The notes beneath the pieces were generated by a model. That model searched no databases, was not told the origin of the DNA, and saw nothing but the letters and a program-made list of their open reading frames with translations. From assembly GCF_006442315.1 (NCBI RefSeq), contig NZ_VFVY01000008.1:124001-188000 (forward strand): a stretch of 64,000 nt of DNA, in the 5' to 3' direction. A program made the translations under genes and the position numbers. How positions within the stretch are numbered: position 1 is the first letter of the stretch; each line of letters opens with the position of its first letter. Positions 8,679 through 17,558 of this stretch are shown here, piece after piece. The DNA comes from Mesorhizobium sp. B2-3-4 (GTDB lineage Bacteria > Pseudomonadota > Alphaproteobacteria > Rhizobiales > Rhizobiaceae).

Positions 8679-9461
8679 TTGAGCGACTTCGGCCGCCAGC
8701 GCCAGATTGTCGAACTGCTGCGGGACCGTCCGTTCGCCTCGGTGCGCGAGCTGCAGGAGCGCCTCGGCGTTTCGGCGGCCACGGTCAGGCGCGATATCGA
8801 CCGGATCGACGAAGCCGGTGATGCCCGCAAGGTCTATGGCGGTATTTCGGCGCTGGACGGCGCCTCGCAGGCGGGCGTCGCTTTTGCCCGGCCCTATGAC
8901 GAGAACCGCGACCTTGCCGTCGAGGCCAAACGGCAGATCGCGGCCGTCGCCGCGACGATGGTGCGCGATGGCGACGCGGTCATCGTCCACGGCGGCTCGA
9001 CCTGCTTCCATCTCGGCGTCAAGCTCGCCGACCGCAACATCCGGCTCTATACCAATTCGATGCCGCTGGCGGCCTATCTCAGCGACCATGGCCATTGCAG
9101 CCTGACGGTTGCCGGGGGCGACCTGCATCGCGAGCCTGGCATCATTCATTCGCCAACCCAGGCCACGCCCTTCTATGCCTCGAAATTCTTTTTGGGTGCG
9201 CAGGGCCTCAACCATGAAGGGGTGCTGGAATCGCACCCGCTGCTGGTGCGTTCCATCGTCGACCTCAGCCTCTGCGCCGACCAGATCGTGGTGCTGGCCG
9301 ACAGCCGCAAATTGTCCATCCATGCGCGCAACGTGGCGCTGCCCTGGTCGCGCGTCGGCACGCTGGTGACCGATGACGGGCTCTCCGAAGCCGATGCCCG
9401 CATGCTGGAAGATGCCGGCGTCATGGTACTGATCGCCTCCACCTCGGGAGCGGCCCCGTGA
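8679..9461 (+). CDS. DeoR-family transcriptional regulator
   Basis: A 260-residue repressor-type protein. An N-terminal DeoR helix-turn-helix (FASVRELQERLGVSAATVRRD, about residues 18-38) is followed by a sugar-phosphate sensor domain with VIVHGGSTCFHLG and the C-terminal VLADSRKL region. I chose the TTG at 8679 because GGGAGGAAAG (8668-8676) sits correctly before it. The ATG at 8658 has no such site and adds MASGRKD. Its stop overlaps the GTG of the FGGY kinase by four bases. It probably controls both divergent operons through the repeats at 8570-8603. Confidence 0.88.
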   Translation: MSDFGRQRQIVELLRDRPFASVRELQERLGVSAATVRRDIDRIDEAGDARKVYGGISALDGASQAGVAFARPYDENRDLAVEAKRQIAAVAATMVRDGDAVIVHGGSTCFHLGVKLADRNIRLYTNSMPLAAYLSDHGHCSLTVAGGDLHREPGIIHSPTQATPFYASKFFLGAQGLNHEGVLESHPLLVRSIVDLSLCADQIVVLADSRKLSIHARNVALPWSRVGTLVTDDGLSEADARMLEDAGVMVLIASTSGAAP

Positions 9462-10837
9462 AAGTGGCGGTGCTCGATTTCGGCAAAACCAATTCGAAGC
9501 TGTTCGTCTTCGGCCAGGACGGACGCATCGTCGACGAGCGCCGGACGCAGCCGAACTGGGCGCGCCAAGGCGGCTTCAGCGTACTCGATGAGGCCGCCCT
9601 TCATGGCTGGGCGCTCGGTGCCGTCACCGACGCGGTCGACGACCATGGCGTGGAAGGCGTGATGGTGTCGGGCCATGGCTGCACCTTCGCCCTTGTCGAC
9701 GACAAGGCGCTGACGCACCCGATTCTCGACTACGAACAGGAGCCGCCGGCCGAAATCGCGGCGCGGATCGACCGGCGCATTCCCGACTTCGCCGAAACTT
9801 TCTCGCCGCGCCTGCCGCTCGGCTTCAATTATGGCCGCCACATGCTGTGGCTGCAGGCGGTCGATCCCGATGCGTTCGCGGCCGCAACGTCGATCCTCGG
9901 CTACCCGCAATATTGGAGCTGGCGCCTTGGCGGCAGACCGGTCAGCGAAGTGTCTTACCTTGGCTGTCATTCGCATTTGTGGGCGCCGCGCCGACGCGAT
10001 TTTTCCTCGCTGGTCGACGCAGAGGGATGGCGTGGGCGCATGCCGGCCTTCGCACGCGCCGGCGAAGCCATCGGCGAGCGGCTTTTGGGCGAGAACAAGC
10101 GGGCGGTCACGATCCACAATGGTGTCCACGACTCCAACGCGGCCCTGCATGCCTATCGCAGGCAAGGGCTTGGGCCACTGACGGTCGTGTCGACCGGCAC
10201 CTGGGTCGTCGTGCTCAATCCCGACTGCCCGCTCGACGCGCTCGACCGCGAGCGCGACATGCTGGTCAATGTCGATGTCGACGGCGGCCCCGTGCCGACC
10301 ATCCGCTTCATGGGCGGGCGCGAATTCGCCGTCATCAGCGGCGGCTGGCAAGGCGCGATCCCGCACGGCTCGATACAGCAGGCGATCGATGCCGGCCTCA
10401 TGGCCGTGCCGAGCTTCGCGCCGGGCGGCCCGATGCCCGGCCATCGCGGCGAAGTCGTTGGCGGCACGCCTGTTGCCGGGCAAAGCGCGGCGGTGGCCCT
10501 GCTTTATGTGGGGTTGATGATCGATCTCAGTCTCGATCTCATCCATTCCGGCAATACTGTGATCGTCGATGGCGGACTGAACACCGGCGGCCTGCTCGCC
10601 GGACTGCTGGCGCAATTGCGTCCCGGCCAGGCGTTCCTGCAAGGCGCGTCGCTGGAAGGCAGCGCCACGGGTGCGGCGGCGCTCGCCTTCGAAAGCGTGG
10701 GCCGCGACTTCGCCGCCGAGCCGCCGGAGCCGGTGCATGCGACGCGCTTCAGCGGCGTTGCCGCCTATCGAGACGCATGGCGCGATCGCTTTGGCGGGCA
10801 CGATGCCGCCGCCAGGGCGGCAGGTGGTGCACGATGA
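9458..10837 (+). CDS. FGGY-family carbohydrate kinase, fuculokinase/rhamnulokinase-like
   Basis: A second sugar kinase (459 residues), distinct from the one at 6159. The N-terminal loop is [14 protein letters not shown]; the family's catalytic region [12 protein letters not shown] and a WLQAVDP segment follow. The adenine-side loop is [13 protein letters not shown], and [15 protein letters not shown] lies near the C-terminus. The GTG start overlaps the deoR stop, and its own stop overlaps the ATPase ATG, so deoR, kinase, ATPase and permease are translationally coupled. It presumably phosphorylates the sugar brought in by the adjacent ABC importer or a product of the epimerase at 14463. Confidence 0.85.
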   Translation: MKVAVLDFGKTNSKLFVFGQDGRIVDERRTQPNWARQGGFSVLDEAALHGWALGAVTDAVDDHGVEGVMVSGHGCTFALVDDKALTHPILDYEQEPPAEIAARIDRRIPDFAETFSPRLPLGFNYGRHMLWLQAVDPDAFAAATSILGYPQYWSWRLGGRPVSEVSYLGCHSHLWAPRRRDFSSLVDAEGWRGRMPAFARAGEAIGERLLGENKRAVTIHNGVHDSNAALHAYRRQGLGPLTVVSTGTWVVVLNPDCPLDALDRERDMLVNVDVDGGPVPTIRFMGGREFAVISGGWQGAIPHGSIQQAIDAGLMAVPSFAPGGPMPGHRGEVVGGTPVAGQSAAVALLYVGLMIDLSLDLIHSGNTVIVDGGLNTGGLLAGLLAQLRPGQAFLQGASLEGSATGAAALAFESVGRDFAAEPPEPVHATRFSGVAAYRDAWRDRFGGHDAAARAAGGAR

Positions 10838-12378
10838 GCGCGGCAGTCCAGGCGCAAACGGACCGCCGGCCGGTGCTGGAGATGCGCCACATCTCCAAGA
10901 CTTTCGGCGCCATCCGCGCCCTGCAGGACGTCTCGCTCACTGTCCATGCCGGCGAATTGCATGCGCTGATGGGCGAGAACGGCGCCGGCAAGTCGACGCT
11001 GATGAAGGTGCTGTCGGGCGCCTATCGGCCGGATCCGGGCGGCGAAATCCTGATCGACGGCGCGCCTGCCGCGACCGGTGACCCAATCAAGGCGCGCGCC
11101 GCCGGCATCGCGGTGATCTACCAGGAACTGTCGCTGGCGCCCAACCTGACGGTGGCGCAGAACATCTTCCTCGGCAACGAGCCGCGGCGCTTCGGCATCG
11201 TCGACCGCGACCAGTGTAACCGGCGGGCGGCCGAGATCGTCGGCCGGCTCGGTGTCTCCTTCTCGGCGCGGGCCCTGGTTTCCAGCCTGTCGCTTGGCGA
11301 GCGCCAACTGGTCGAGATCGCACGGGCGCTGTCGACCAATGCGCGCATCATCGTCATGGACGAGCCGACGACGTCGCTGACGTCGCGCGAGACCGATCGC
11401 CTGTTCGAGGTGATCGCGACACTGAAGGCGCAAGGCATCGCCATCATCTACATCAGCCACCGCATGGAAGAGGTGTACCAGCTTGCCGACCGCGTCAGCG
11501 TGCTGCGCGACAGCGGCTATGTCGGCACGCTGGAGCGCGCCGACCTCAACGCCTCCCGCCTGGTGTCCATGATGGTCGGCCGCGATCTCTCCGCCTTCTA
11601 CAAGAAGGATCATCGCCCGCCCGGCGAGAAACGCGCTGTCGCGCTCTCGGTGCGCGGCATGTCCGATGGGCGCCTGTTGAAGAACTGTTCGTTCGATCTC
11701 CATCACGGCGAGGTCCTGGCACTGGCTGGCCTGGTCGGCTCGGGCCGCACCGAGCTTGCCAGATTGATCTTCGGCGCCGACAAGCGCAGCGCCGGTGCGA
11801 TGGAACTCGACGGCAAGCCCGTAACCATCGGCTCGCCGCGCGAGGCGCTCGATGCCGGCATCGCCTATCTGACCGAGGACCGCAAGGAACTCGGCCTGTT
11901 CCTCGACATGTCGATCTCGGACAATATCAGCATGGGCGTGCTGGCCAGGGATGCGCGGACCGGCGGCTTCCGCGACTTCACGGCCGCCGACAGGCGCGCG
12001 GCGAAAGCCATTTCCGACCTGTCCATCCGTACCGGCTCGGCACAGGCCAATGCCGGCTCCCTGTCGGGCGGCAACCAGCAGAAGGTGCTGCTCGCGCGGC
12101 TGCTGGAAACCGAGCCGAAGGTCGTCATCCTCGACGAGCCGACCCGCGGCGTCGATGTCGGCGCCAAGTCGGAAATCTACCGGCTGATCGACAATCTCGC
12201 CAACAAGGGCATCGCCATCCTGATGATATCGAGCGAATTGCCCGAGGTGATCGGCGTCGCCGACCGCGTGCTGGTGATGCGCGACGGCGCGATCGCCGGC
12301 GAGGTGACGGCATCCGAAGGCGAGCCGCTTCGCCAGGAAGCGATAATGGAACTTGCGACGGGAGCGGCCCAGAAATGA
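10834..12378 (+). CDS. Sugar ABC transporter ATP-binding protein, RbsA/AraG type
   Basis: Tandem-domain ATPase of a CUT2 sugar importer, 514 residues. The first nucleotide-binding domain has Walker [10 protein letters not shown] (about 48-56), signature LSLGERQ and Walker [10 protein letters not shown]. The second has a degenerate Walker [10 protein letters not shown], signature LSGGNQQK and Walker [11 protein letters not shown], the usual asymmetry of this family. The ATG at 10834 overlaps the stop of the kinase gene. A much longer in-frame extension upstream is out-of-frame reading of the kinase gene and was rejected. Confidence 0.95.
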   Translation: MSAAVQAQTDRRPVLEMRHISKTFGAIRALQDVSLTVHAGELHALMGENGAGKSTLMKVLSGAYRPDPGGEILIDGAPAATGDPIKARAAGIAVIYQELSLAPNLTVAQNIFLGNEPRRFGIVDRDQCNRRAAEIVGRLGVSFSARALVSSLSLGERQLVEIARALSTNARIIVMDEPTTSLTSRETDRLFEVIATLKAQGIAIIYISHRMEEVYQLADRVSVLRDSGYVGTLERADLNASRLVSMMVGRDLSAFYKKDHRPPGEKRAVALSVRGMSDGRLLKNCSFDLHHGEVLALAGLVGSGRTELARLIFGADKRSAGAMELDGKPVTIGSPREALDAGIAYLTEDRKELGLFLDMSISDNISMGVLARDARTGGFRDFTAADRRAAKAISDLSIRTGSAQANAGSLSGGNQQKVLLARLLETEPKVVILDEPTRGVDVGAKSEIYRLIDNLANKGIAILMISSELPEVIGVADRVLVMRDGAIAGEVTASEGEPLRQEAIMELATGAAQK

Positions 12379-13373
12379 CCGACAAGACGACAGGGACGAC
12401 AGCCGTGGACCAGGCGGCGGCCAGGAGCCGGCGGCTGCGTACCGCGATTGCGGCGCTTGGCATGCTGCCGGTGCTGGTGCTGCTGGCGGCGGGCTTCCAG
12501 TTCATCAACCCGCGCTTTCTGACCGGCACCAATCTGCTGATCGTGACGCAGCAATCGTCGATCAACATCGTGCTGGCCGCCGGCATGACCTTTGTCATCC
12601 TGACCGGCGGCATCGACCTGTCGGTCGGCTCCATCCTCGCCGCTTCGGCGATGGTGGCGGTGCTGGTGTCGCTGGTGCCCGACTGGGGCCTGCTCGGCGT
12701 ACCGGCGGCGATCCTGGTCGGTCTGGGCTTTGGACTGATCAACGGGCTGCTCGTCGCCTATATCAGGCTGCCGCCCTTCATCGTCACACTGGGTTCGCTG
12801 ACAGCGGTGCGCGGCGTTGCCCGCCTGCTCGGGCAGGACACCACGGTGTTCAACTCCGACCTGCCGTTCGACTTCATCGGCAACGGCTCGGTGCTAGGCA
12901 TTCCCTGGCTCGTCATCATCGCGCTCACCGTGGTGGTTTTGTCCTGGCTGGTACTCAAGCGCAGCGTGCTCGGGACCTGGATCTACGCCGTCGGCGGCAA
13001 TGCTGAGGCAGCACGACTGACCGGCATCAAGGTGCCGCTTGTGCTGCTCTTCGTCTATGGCGTTTCCGGCCTGCTTGCCGGCCTTGGCGGCGCCATGTCG
13101 GCGGCCCGGCTTTATGCCGCCAACGGTCTGCAACTCGGGCAAAGCTACGAGCTCGACGCCATCGCCGCCGTCATCCTGGGCGGCACCAGTTTCGTCGGCG
13201 GCGTCGGTTCGATCTGGGGCACGCTGATCGGCGGACTGATCATCGCGGTGCTCTCCAACGGCCTCATCTTGGCCGGCGTTTCGGACATCTGGCAGTACAT
13301 CATCAAAGGATTGGTCATCATCGTGGCGGTCGCCCTCGACCGCTACCGCCTCCAGGCAGGGGCGAGAACGTAA
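12375..13373 (+). CDS. Sugar ABC transporter permease, RbsC type
   Basis: Single permease of the CUT2 importer, 332 residues with about eight to ten hydrophobic segments. It carries the family landmarks [13 protein letters not shown] in the first third and [12 protein letters not shown] in the cytoplasmic loop, plus [14 protein letters not shown] near the C-terminus. It starts in a 4-base overlap with the ATPase gene. There is only one permease gene, so the pore is expected to be a homodimer, as in ribose importers and unlike rhizobial rhamnose importers with two permeases. Confidence 0.95.
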   Translation: MTDKTTGTTAVDQAAARSRRLRTAIAALGMLPVLVLLAAGFQFINPRFLTGTNLLIVTQQSSINIVLAAGMTFVILTGGIDLSVGSILAASAMVAVLVSLVPDWGLLGVPAAILVGLGFGLINGLLVAYIRLPPFIVTLGSLTAVRGVARLLGQDTTVFNSDLPFDFIGNGSVLGIPWLVIIALTVVVLSWLVLKRSVLGTWIYAVGGNAEAARLTGIKVPLVLLFVYGVSGLLAGLGGAMSAARLYAANGLQLGQSYELDAIAAVILGGTSFVGGVGSIWGTLIGGLIIAVLSNGLILAGVSDIWQYIIKGLVIIVAVALDRYRLQAGART

Positions 13374-13453
13374 GTGACCTGGTCGCCGGCATGAAAGACC
13401 GGCTTGTGTAACGCAACGCGAGAGGCGCGGGGCATCAGGAGGAAGTAAGCGTA

Positions 13454-14392
13454 ATGAAGACCATCGCCAAACTGCTCTGCGGCGCCGCCCTCGCGGCCGT
13501 CGCCATCGCACCGGCATCGGCCAAGGACCTCAACAAGGTCGGCATTTCCGTCGGCCTGCTCGGCAACCCGTTCTTCGTCGCCACCATCAAGGGCATCGAG
13601 GACGCGGCCAAGAAGATCAATCCGAATGTCGAGGTGACGTCGGTGTCGGCCGACTATGACCTCAACAAGCAGGTCTCGCAGGTCGATTCCTTCATCGCCG
13701 CCGGCGTCGACGTGATCATGCTCAACGCAGTCGACGCCAAGGCGATCGCGCCGGCGGTGAAGAAGGCGCAGGCCGCCGGCATCATCGTCGCGGCCTTCGA
13801 CGTTTCGGCGCCGGGCGCTGACGTCACGGTGATGACCAACAACGTCAAGGCCGGCGAGGAAGCCTGCCAGTACCTGGTCGACCACACCGGCGGCAAGGGT
13901 GACTACGTCATCCTCAACGGCCCAGCGTCCTCGTCGATCCTGGAACGGGTGAAGGGCTGCAAGAACGTGCTTGCCCAGCATCCCGACATCAAGATCCTCT
14001 CCGACGACCAGAACGCCGAGGGTTCGCGCGATGGCGGCCTGAAAGTGTTCCAGTCGCTGCTGACCCGTTTCGACAAGATCGACGCGGTGTTCGCTATCAA
14101 CGACCCGACGGCGATCGGCGCCGAGCTCGCCGCCAAGCAGCTCAACCGCTCCGAGTTCATCTTCACCGCAGTGGATGGCGCGCCCGACATCGAGAAGGAA
14201 CTTGCCTCCGGCAAGTCGATGATCAAGGCCTCGGCCTCGCAGGATCCCTATGTGATGGCCGGCCAGTCGCTGACCATGGCGGCCGAGCTGCTCGCGGGCA
14301 AGAAGCCGGCGGAGGCCACCGTGCTGCTCGACCCGAAGCTGATCACGGCCGACAACCTCAAGGACTACAAGGGCTGGACCGCGGCCCGCTGA
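13454..14392 (+). CDS. Sugar ABC transporter periplasmic binding protein, RbsB type
   Basis: Exported 312-residue substrate-binding protein of the peripheral-binding-protein-like I class. A signal peptide occupies residues 1-23 (cleavage after PASA). The mature protein opens with LNKVGISVGLLGNPFFV and has the cluster-B pattern ADYDLNKQVSQVDSFIAAGVD, and the hinge and ligand region contains AINDPTAIGAELA. A strong AGGAGGAAG site precedes the ATG. It lies 80 bases after the permease and is followed by a GC-rich hairpin, an arrangement that often sets higher binding-protein levels. The two cysteines could form a disulphide. Confidence 0.94.
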   Translation: MKTIAKLLCGAALAAVAIAPASAKDLNKVGISVGLLGNPFFVATIKGIEDAAKKINPNVEVTSVSADYDLNKQVSQVDSFIAAGVDVIMLNAVDAKAIAPAVKKAQAAGIIVAAFDVSAPGADVTVMTNNVKAGEEACQYLVDHTGGKGDYVILNGPASSSILERVKGCKNVLAQHPDIKILSDDQNAEGSRDGGLKVFQSLLTRFDKIDAVFAINDPTAIGAELAAKQLNRSEFIFTAVDGAPDIEKELASGKSMIKASASQDPYVMAGQSLTMAAELLAGKKPAEATVLLDPKLITADNLKDYKGWTAAR

Positions 14393-14408
14393 TCCATCCA
14401 CCGAGGGG

Positions 14409-14440
14409 GCGGCCGGTTCGATCCGGCCGCGCCTTTCTTT
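14409..14440 (+). terminator. GC-rich hairpin after the binding-protein gene
   Basis: A perfect 8-bp stem GCGGCCGG (14409-14416) / CCGGCCGC (14423-14430) with loop TTCGAT is followed by GCCTTTCTTT. The T-tract is broken, so it may be a partial terminator or an mRNA 3'-end stabiliser rather than a full stop. Either would let the binding protein be made in excess of the epimerase gene 22 bases downstream. Confidence 0.6.
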
Positions 14441-14462
14441 CCTGCTTCAACCGGAGACGATC

Positions 14463-15356
14463 ATGTCGCGCATCGGAATCCATTCCTTCGTCTGGTCGGC
14501 AAGCTCGGCGCAGAGCGAGCTGGAACGCACGCTGGCCAACACCAGGGAGGCCGGTTTCGACCTGATCGAATTCTCCTATCTCGACCCCGCCAATGTCGAC
14601 ATTGGCGGGCTTGCCAAGCGTATCGCCGACCTTGGCCTCGGCGTGGCGATCAGCATCGGATTGCCTGCTGACGGCGACATTTCGAGTGCCGACAAGGCGG
14701 TCGCCGCGCGCGGCGTCGAGATCCTCAACGAGACCATCGCGCTGACGCGCGACCTTGGCGGCAGCAAGGTTGCCGGCATTCTGTCGACCAGCCATGGCCT
14801 GCAAGTCGAAGCGCCGACGCGCGATCAGTGGAACCGCAGCGCCGGGACATTGGCTAAGGTCGCCGAGACGGCGAAGGCGGCCGGCGTCACGCTCAATCTG
14901 GAAATCGTCAACCGCTTCGAAAGTAACCTGCTCAACACCGCCGCACAGGGATTGGCCTTCATCGCGGACACCGGTTCGGACAACATCTTCCTGCACCTCG
15001 ACACGTTCCACATGAACATCGAGGAAGCAGATGTCGGGCTCGCCATCCGCCACGCCGCGGCCAAGATCGGTTATGTCCATATCGGCGAGAGCCATCGCGG
15101 CTTCCTCGGCACGGGCAATATCGACTTCGCCGCCATCTTCGACGCGCTGACCGCGATAGGCTATGCCGATGACCTCAGCTTCGAATCCTTTTCCTCGGAG
15201 ATCGTGGACGAGAACCTGTCGAAGAAGACCGCGATCTGGCGCAATCTGTGGACCGACAACAAAGAACTGGCGCGCCATGCGCGCGGCTTCATCGCCATCG
15301 GGCTGGAGACGGCGCGGCGCAAGGCGGAACTCGTCTCGGCACAGCACAAGCCGTAG
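14463..15356 (+). CDS. Sugar phosphate isomerase/epimerase, D-tagatose 3-epimerase-like
   Basis: TIM-barrel protein of 297 residues in the AP-endonuclease-2 superfamily. The metal-site pattern of ketose 3-epimerases is visible: LNLEIVNRFESN (Glu), HLDTFHMNIEE (Asp and His), VHIGESHRGFLGTG (His, Glu) and SFESFSSEI (Glu). Such enzymes interconvert ketohexoses at C3, for example fructose and psicose or tagatose and sorbose. It follows the binding-protein gene in the same operon, so it may convert the imported sugar to the substrate of a nearby kinase. Which sugar cannot be told. Confidence 0.85.
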   Translation: MSRIGIHSFVWSASSAQSELERTLANTREAGFDLIEFSYLDPANVDIGGLAKRIADLGLGVAISIGLPADGDISSADKAVAARGVEILNETIALTRDLGGSKVAGILSTSHGLQVEAPTRDQWNRSAGTLAKVAETAKAAGVTLNLEIVNRFESNLLNTAAQGLAFIADTGSDNIFLHLDTFHMNIEEADVGLAIRHAAAKIGYVHIGESHRGFLGTGNIDFAAIFDALTAIGYADDLSFESFSSEIVDENLSKKTAIWRNLWTDNKELARHARGFIAIGLETARRKAELVSAQHKP

Positions 15357-15481
15357 CGGGCCAATTTGGTGCAAACGGACATCCCGATGCGCGACCGCGC
15401 CTGTTTCGCATGGCCCGGCATTGCTCCCGTCATGTGCATCGGCTATCCGACCTCTGCACAGATGAAGCAACGGAGCCCGGC

Positions 15482-15835
15482 ATGACGAACAAGACCATCC
15501 TCAAATTCGGCGCGGTCGAGCACGCGGAAGCCGGCGATCTGCCTGGCTGGATCGTGGTCGAAGGCCATCCGACCATGCAGACCGCCGTCCAGCACACGAC
15601 CGAGGACGGCAAGGTGATGTCGGGCACATGGCGGGCGTCGCCCGGCACCTATCACGCGACCTATACCGACTACGAGTTCGTGCACATGATCGCCGGCCGC
15701 ATCATCATCACGCCCGACGGCGGCACCCCGGTCGAAGTGGGTCCCGGCGACGCCTTCGTGGTCGAAGCCGACTTCAAGGGCACCTGGAAGATCATCGAAC
15801 CGGTGACCAAGCATTTCGTCGTCCGGGTCGGCTGA
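15482..15835 (+). CDS. Small cupin-domain protein (DUF861-like)
   Basis: A 117-residue single-domain cupin. The central part MSGTWRASPGTYHATYTDYEFVHMIAGRIIITPDGG contains the usual beta-barrel spacing, and GPGDAFVVEADFKGTWKIIEPVTKHFVVR forms the second cupin half. It resembles the DUF861/(S)-ureidoglycine-aminohydrolase-type fold often annotated near amino-acid or sugar catabolism. The catalytic role is unknown. An ACGGAG site precedes the ATG at 15482. It is the last gene before the strong terminator, so it probably belongs to the sugar operon despite the 125-base gap. Confidence 0.8.
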   Translation: MTNKTILKFGAVEHAEAGDLPGWIVVEGHPTMQTAVQHTTEDGKVMSGTWRASPGTYHATYTDYEFVHMIAGRIIITPDGGTPVEVGPGDAFVVEADFKGTWKIIEPVTKHFVVRVG

Positions 15836-15861
15836 GCCGGCCTGACTGCCGCCTAAGCATG

Positions 15862-15895
15862 AAAAGCCCGCCATGGTCCGCCATGGCGGGCTTTT
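15862..15895 (+). terminator. Strong rho-independent terminator
   Basis: A perfect 15-bp inverted repeat, AAAAGCCCGCCATGG (15862-15876) and CCATGGCGGGCTTTT (15881-15895), closes on the tetraloop TCCG and ends in a T-run. It ends the deoR-kinase-ABC-epimerase-cupin transcription unit, and because the stem is flanked by A and T it could work in both directions. Confidence 0.92.
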
Positions 15896-16033
15896 GTTCG
15901 CGGCATTGGTTTCGACGCGGTTGCCCGCCGTTCGATGATCAGCATGCATCGTATTGGGTCAGCACGTCTGGCACGGCATTTGCTGCTGTGGCGAGGCGGC
16001 CACAAGGCCGTTCCGATCCAATGGTTGGCAACG

Positions 16034-16537
16034 ATGCATTTTCGCCAGTTTCTCGTCGGGATGATCGCAATTTCGGCGTCCGTCGCAATCGTGGCCTATT
16101 TCAGGACGGGTTCGCCATGGGCCGCCCTTGCATCGGCCGCCGCCAGCGCGGTCTTGCTGCAGGCCGGTTACTTCTTGCTGATTGTCAGGGAGGTCTATCG
16201 GCCCGCAATCCCTGAAAGGACAGAGGCGGACCACGATACACGCCAATCCGGGGCTCGGCTGCCGGCACGTCTGCTCACCCTCGCTGCCGTCGCCATACTT
16301 GCCACCGCGGCGCTGACGCGGACGACCCTTGCGGATGACGATGACGCTTATTTCGACTGCGTTATCGGCAAGGCCGAGGCGATCATGAAAAGCCAAACGC
16401 ACAGAGATGCCGAAGCGGCCTTGGACAAGGCCTATGCGCTATGCCAGCCGATGGAGTCGACGCAGGAGGCGGACATGGGCAACAGCCTGCCGTTGCCGGA
16501 ATTTGACCGGCACCTATATCCCCTAGCGCATTCGTGA
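16034..16537 (+). CDS. SyrA/ExoX-like membrane protein with an extra C-terminal region
   Basis: Residues 1-62 (start at 16034) resemble SyrA/ExoX-type exopolysaccharide-production repressors: a short N-terminus, HFRQFLVGMIAISASVAIVAYF, then a second hydrophobic stretch ending VLLQAGYFLLIVREVYRP. Known members are small two-helix inner-membrane proteins of about 80-100 residues. Here the frame continues to 167 residues with a third hydrophobic segment (LLTLAAVAILATAAL) and a tail DDDDAYFDCVIGKAEAIMK with two cysteines. I take 16034 as start because the earlier ATGs (15935, 15944) add a non-hydrophobic Arg/His-rich stretch, but none has a convincing ribosome-binding site. Function is by resemblance only. 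Confidence 0.6.
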   Translation: MHFRQFLVGMIAISASVAIVAYFRTGSPWAALASAAASAVLLQAGYFLLIVREVYRPAIPERTEADHDTRQSGARLPARLLTLAAVAILATAALTRTTLADDDDAYFDCVIGKAEAIMKSQTHRDAEAALDKAYALCQPMESTQEADMGNSLPLPEFDRHLYPLAHS

Positions 16538-16616
16538 TCGGCACGACCCCGGAATTGTCCGCCACGCCAGCTCTCTTCCGATACGGTCGCGCCTCCCGCC
16601 GCCAGAGGACGCCGAT

Positions 16617-17504
16617 ATGACAAGCTCCCATTCCACGACAAGGCTGTTGGCCATGACGGCCCTGATGCTGTTCCATCAAGGCCTGGCCATGGCGCAGATG
16701 CCGGCGCAGCAGCCGGACGCCAAATCATTCACGCTCGGCAAGCTCGACATCGTCGCCCTGCACGACGCCCAGTTCGTCAAACCCAACGATGGCAAGACAT
16801 TCGGCCTCGATCATAGCCCCGCCGAAGTCAGCGAATTGCTCAAGGCAGCGGGGGCACCGACCGACACGATCACGCTGAGCGTCGATGCCTTGTTGGTGAA
16901 ATCGAAGGACGGTGTCGTGCTGATCGACACCGGGGTCGGCGGCGCGTTGCAGGACAGCCTGGCCAAGGCCGGCATCAAACCCGGTGACGTCAATGAAGTC
17001 TTGATCACCCATTCTCACCCCGATCATATCGGCGGGCTGGTCAAGGACGGCAAACTGGCATTCCCCAATGCCACGATCCGCATGTCGGATGTTGAATGGG
17101 ACTTCGCCAAATCCAACAAGGGCGTAGCCGAGATCGTCAAGATCATCGCCGACCATGTGAAACCGTTCAAGGCCGGCGCCCAGGTCGCGCCCGGGATCAC
17201 CTCGGTGGCGCTGAAGGGGCACACGCCCGGCCATGTCGGCTACCAGATCAAATCCGGAAAGGAACGGCTGTTCGATGTTGGCGACACTGTGCACAGCTCG
17301 ATCATCTCGCTCGCCAAGCCGGACTGGGCCGTGGCCTTCGACGGCGACAAGCCGGAAGGCGAGCAGAACAGGGCCAGGACCCTGGCCGCGCTGGCCAAGG
17401 ACCATGAGATGATCTTTGCGCCGCATTTTCCGTTCCCGGGCATCGGCTACATCGAGAAGGACGGCGACCACTTCAAATGGGCGCCGAGCGACAAGCCTCG
17501 GTAG
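16617..17504 (+). CDS. Exported metallo-beta-lactamase-fold hydrolase
   Basis: A 295-residue MBL-fold protein with an N-terminal signal peptide (hydrophobic 8-26, ending AMA). The metal motif HSHPDHIGG gives His132, His134, Asp136 and His137. Upstream is the typical strand DGVVLIDTGVGG, and later ALKGHTPGHVGYQI supplies the next histidine, followed by an Asp at FDVGDT. It is close to periplasmic AHL-lactonase/quorum-quenching-like and arylsulfatase-like MBL proteins. The substrate cannot be assigned. It stands alone, convergent with the cytochrome gene 54 bases downstream. Confidence 0.85.
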   Translation: MTSSHSTTRLLAMTALMLFHQGLAMAQMPAQQPDAKSFTLGKLDIVALHDAQFVKPNDGKTFGLDHSPAEVSELLKAAGAPTDTITLSVDALLVKSKDGVVLIDTGVGGALQDSLAKAGIKPGDVNEVLITHSHPDHIGGLVKDGKLAFPNATIRMSDVEWDFAKSNKGVAEIVKIIADHVKPFKAGAQVAPGITSVALKGHTPGHVGYQIKSGKERLFDVGDTVHSSIISLAKPDWAVAFDGDKPEGEQNRARTLAALAKDHEMIFAPHFPFPGIGYIEKDGDHFKWAPSDKPR

Positions 17505-17558
17505 GCGCTCTCAAGTATCGCGGGATTGCGGGCTTTTCAGGGATAGACAGCCCGTCCC

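Noticed and set aside
9173..10801. A 542-residue minus-strand frame across deoR and the FGGY kinase
   Set aside because: Antisense to two well-supported genes and has no start with a ribosome-binding site.
9847..12378. An 843-residue reading of the sugar ATPase
   Set aside because: The first 329 residues are out-of-frame reading of the kinase gene; the overlap ATG at 10834 and family length fix the start.
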